Origin: Selenomonadaceae bacterium
GTDB taxonomy: Bacteria; Bacillota; Negativicutes; Selenomonadales; Selenomonadaceae
Reading direction: 5' to 3'
Length of the DNA: 6,388 nt
Assembly (NCBI GenBank): GCA_017445435.1
Contig: JAFSUE010000128.1
Location: forward strand, 1-6,388
In this document: positions 6,099 through 6,388 of the stretch, piece by piece
How positions within the stretch are numbered: position 1 is the stretch's first letter
Layout of the letters: each line of letters starts with the position of its first letter
Notes under the pieces: generated by a model
The model's database searches: none
Told to the model about the DNA's origin: nothing
The model's input: the letters and a program-made list of their open reading frames with translations, nothing else
Translations under genes and position numbers: made by a program

Positions 6099-6388
6099 TT
6101 AGCGCGCGTATTTTGAAGTTTTCAAAAGTTCGCGGGTATGTTGTGCAACTTCTTCCGGCGTAATATTTTTGTTGCGAGCAACGCCCGTATCAATGGCGGC
6201 TTTGGCAACTGCGGCGGCAACCGTGGGAGCAACGCGCGTATCAAAAGGCGTCGTGATTACGTGAACTTCGTCAAGTTCGCTGTCGCTTACAAGTGACGCT
6301 ATGGCATAAGACGCGGCGATTTTCATTTCTTCGTTAATGTCGGTTGCTCTTACGTCAAGCGCACCTCTGAAAATACCGGGAAACGCCA
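6099..6388 (-). CDS. Malic enzyme (NAD(P)-dependent), C-terminal fragment at the window edge
   Basis: The last 95 or so residues of a malic enzyme are visible; the frame runs off the right edge, so most of the gene lies outside. Malic enzyme oxidatively decarboxylates malate to pyruvate and CO2 with NAD+ or NADP+, linking C4 acids to pyruvate in the cytoplasm. The fragment opens with AFPGIFRGALDVRATDIN, a hallmark of the C-terminal NAD-binding domain of bacterial malic enzymes, followed by EEMKIAASYAIASL and an Ala-rich helix, and ends in LLKTSKYAR. No domain is seen after this, so it is probably a short form without the phosphotransacetylase-like tail found in MaeB. The cofactor preference cannot be told from this part. 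No strong terminator follows its stop; the tRNA promoter begins within about 10 bases. Confidence 0.92.
   Translation of the reverse strand, partial: AFPGIFRGALDVRATDINEEMKIAASYAIASLVSDSELDEVHVITTPFDTRVAPTVAAAVAKAAIDTGVARNKNITPEEVAQHTRELLKTSKYAR

Overview
The window looks like ordinary chromosomal housekeeping DNA from a low-GC, Firmicutes-type bacterium. The basis is an AddB-type helicase-nuclease subunit (the AddAB system replaces RecBCD in Firmicutes), a DUF721/DciA-like protein, strong AGGAGG and TTGACA/TATAAT signals, and tRNA genes with encoded CCA ends. The Negativicutes (Selenomonas-like) are my best guess, from the general look of these proteins, but the sequence does not prove this. 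I see no phage, transposon, CRISPR or plasmid genes.

Layout. Bases 1-3184 (+) hold almost all of addB; its 5' end, with the expected Walker A motif, lies outside the window. Overlapping its 3' end is a DUF721/DciA-like gene (3165-4121, +) with a zinc-ribbon-like cysteine cluster and a C-terminal extension of about 120 residues. These two form one translationally coupled unit for DNA repair and possibly replication. It converges on a minus-strand pair of phosphatase genes: a PPP-type metallophosphatase (4983-5681) followed by a Cof-type HAD phosphatase (4136-4945). The pair has its own extended -10 promoter, and the HAD gene has a strong but unusually reiterated Shine-Dalgarno region.

Upstream of the phosphatases, also on the minus strand, are two tandem valine tRNA genes, Val(GAC) then Val(CAC). 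They are driven by a perfect-consensus promoter (TTGACA, 17 bp, TATAAT) and followed by a good intrinsic terminator that separates them from the phosphatase promoter. The right edge carries the C-terminal end of a malic enzyme gene (minus strand), whose stop codon lies about 10 bases before the tRNA promoter, with no clear terminator between.

The longest stretch without protein-coding sequence (about 5682-6098) is accounted for by the tRNAs, two promoters, a terminator and small leader hairpins. I found no convincing evidence of a wholly new system. The best leads are the zinc-ribbon DciA-like protein tied to addB, the odd tRNA-Val(CAC), and the heptamer-repeated Shine-Dalgarno region.
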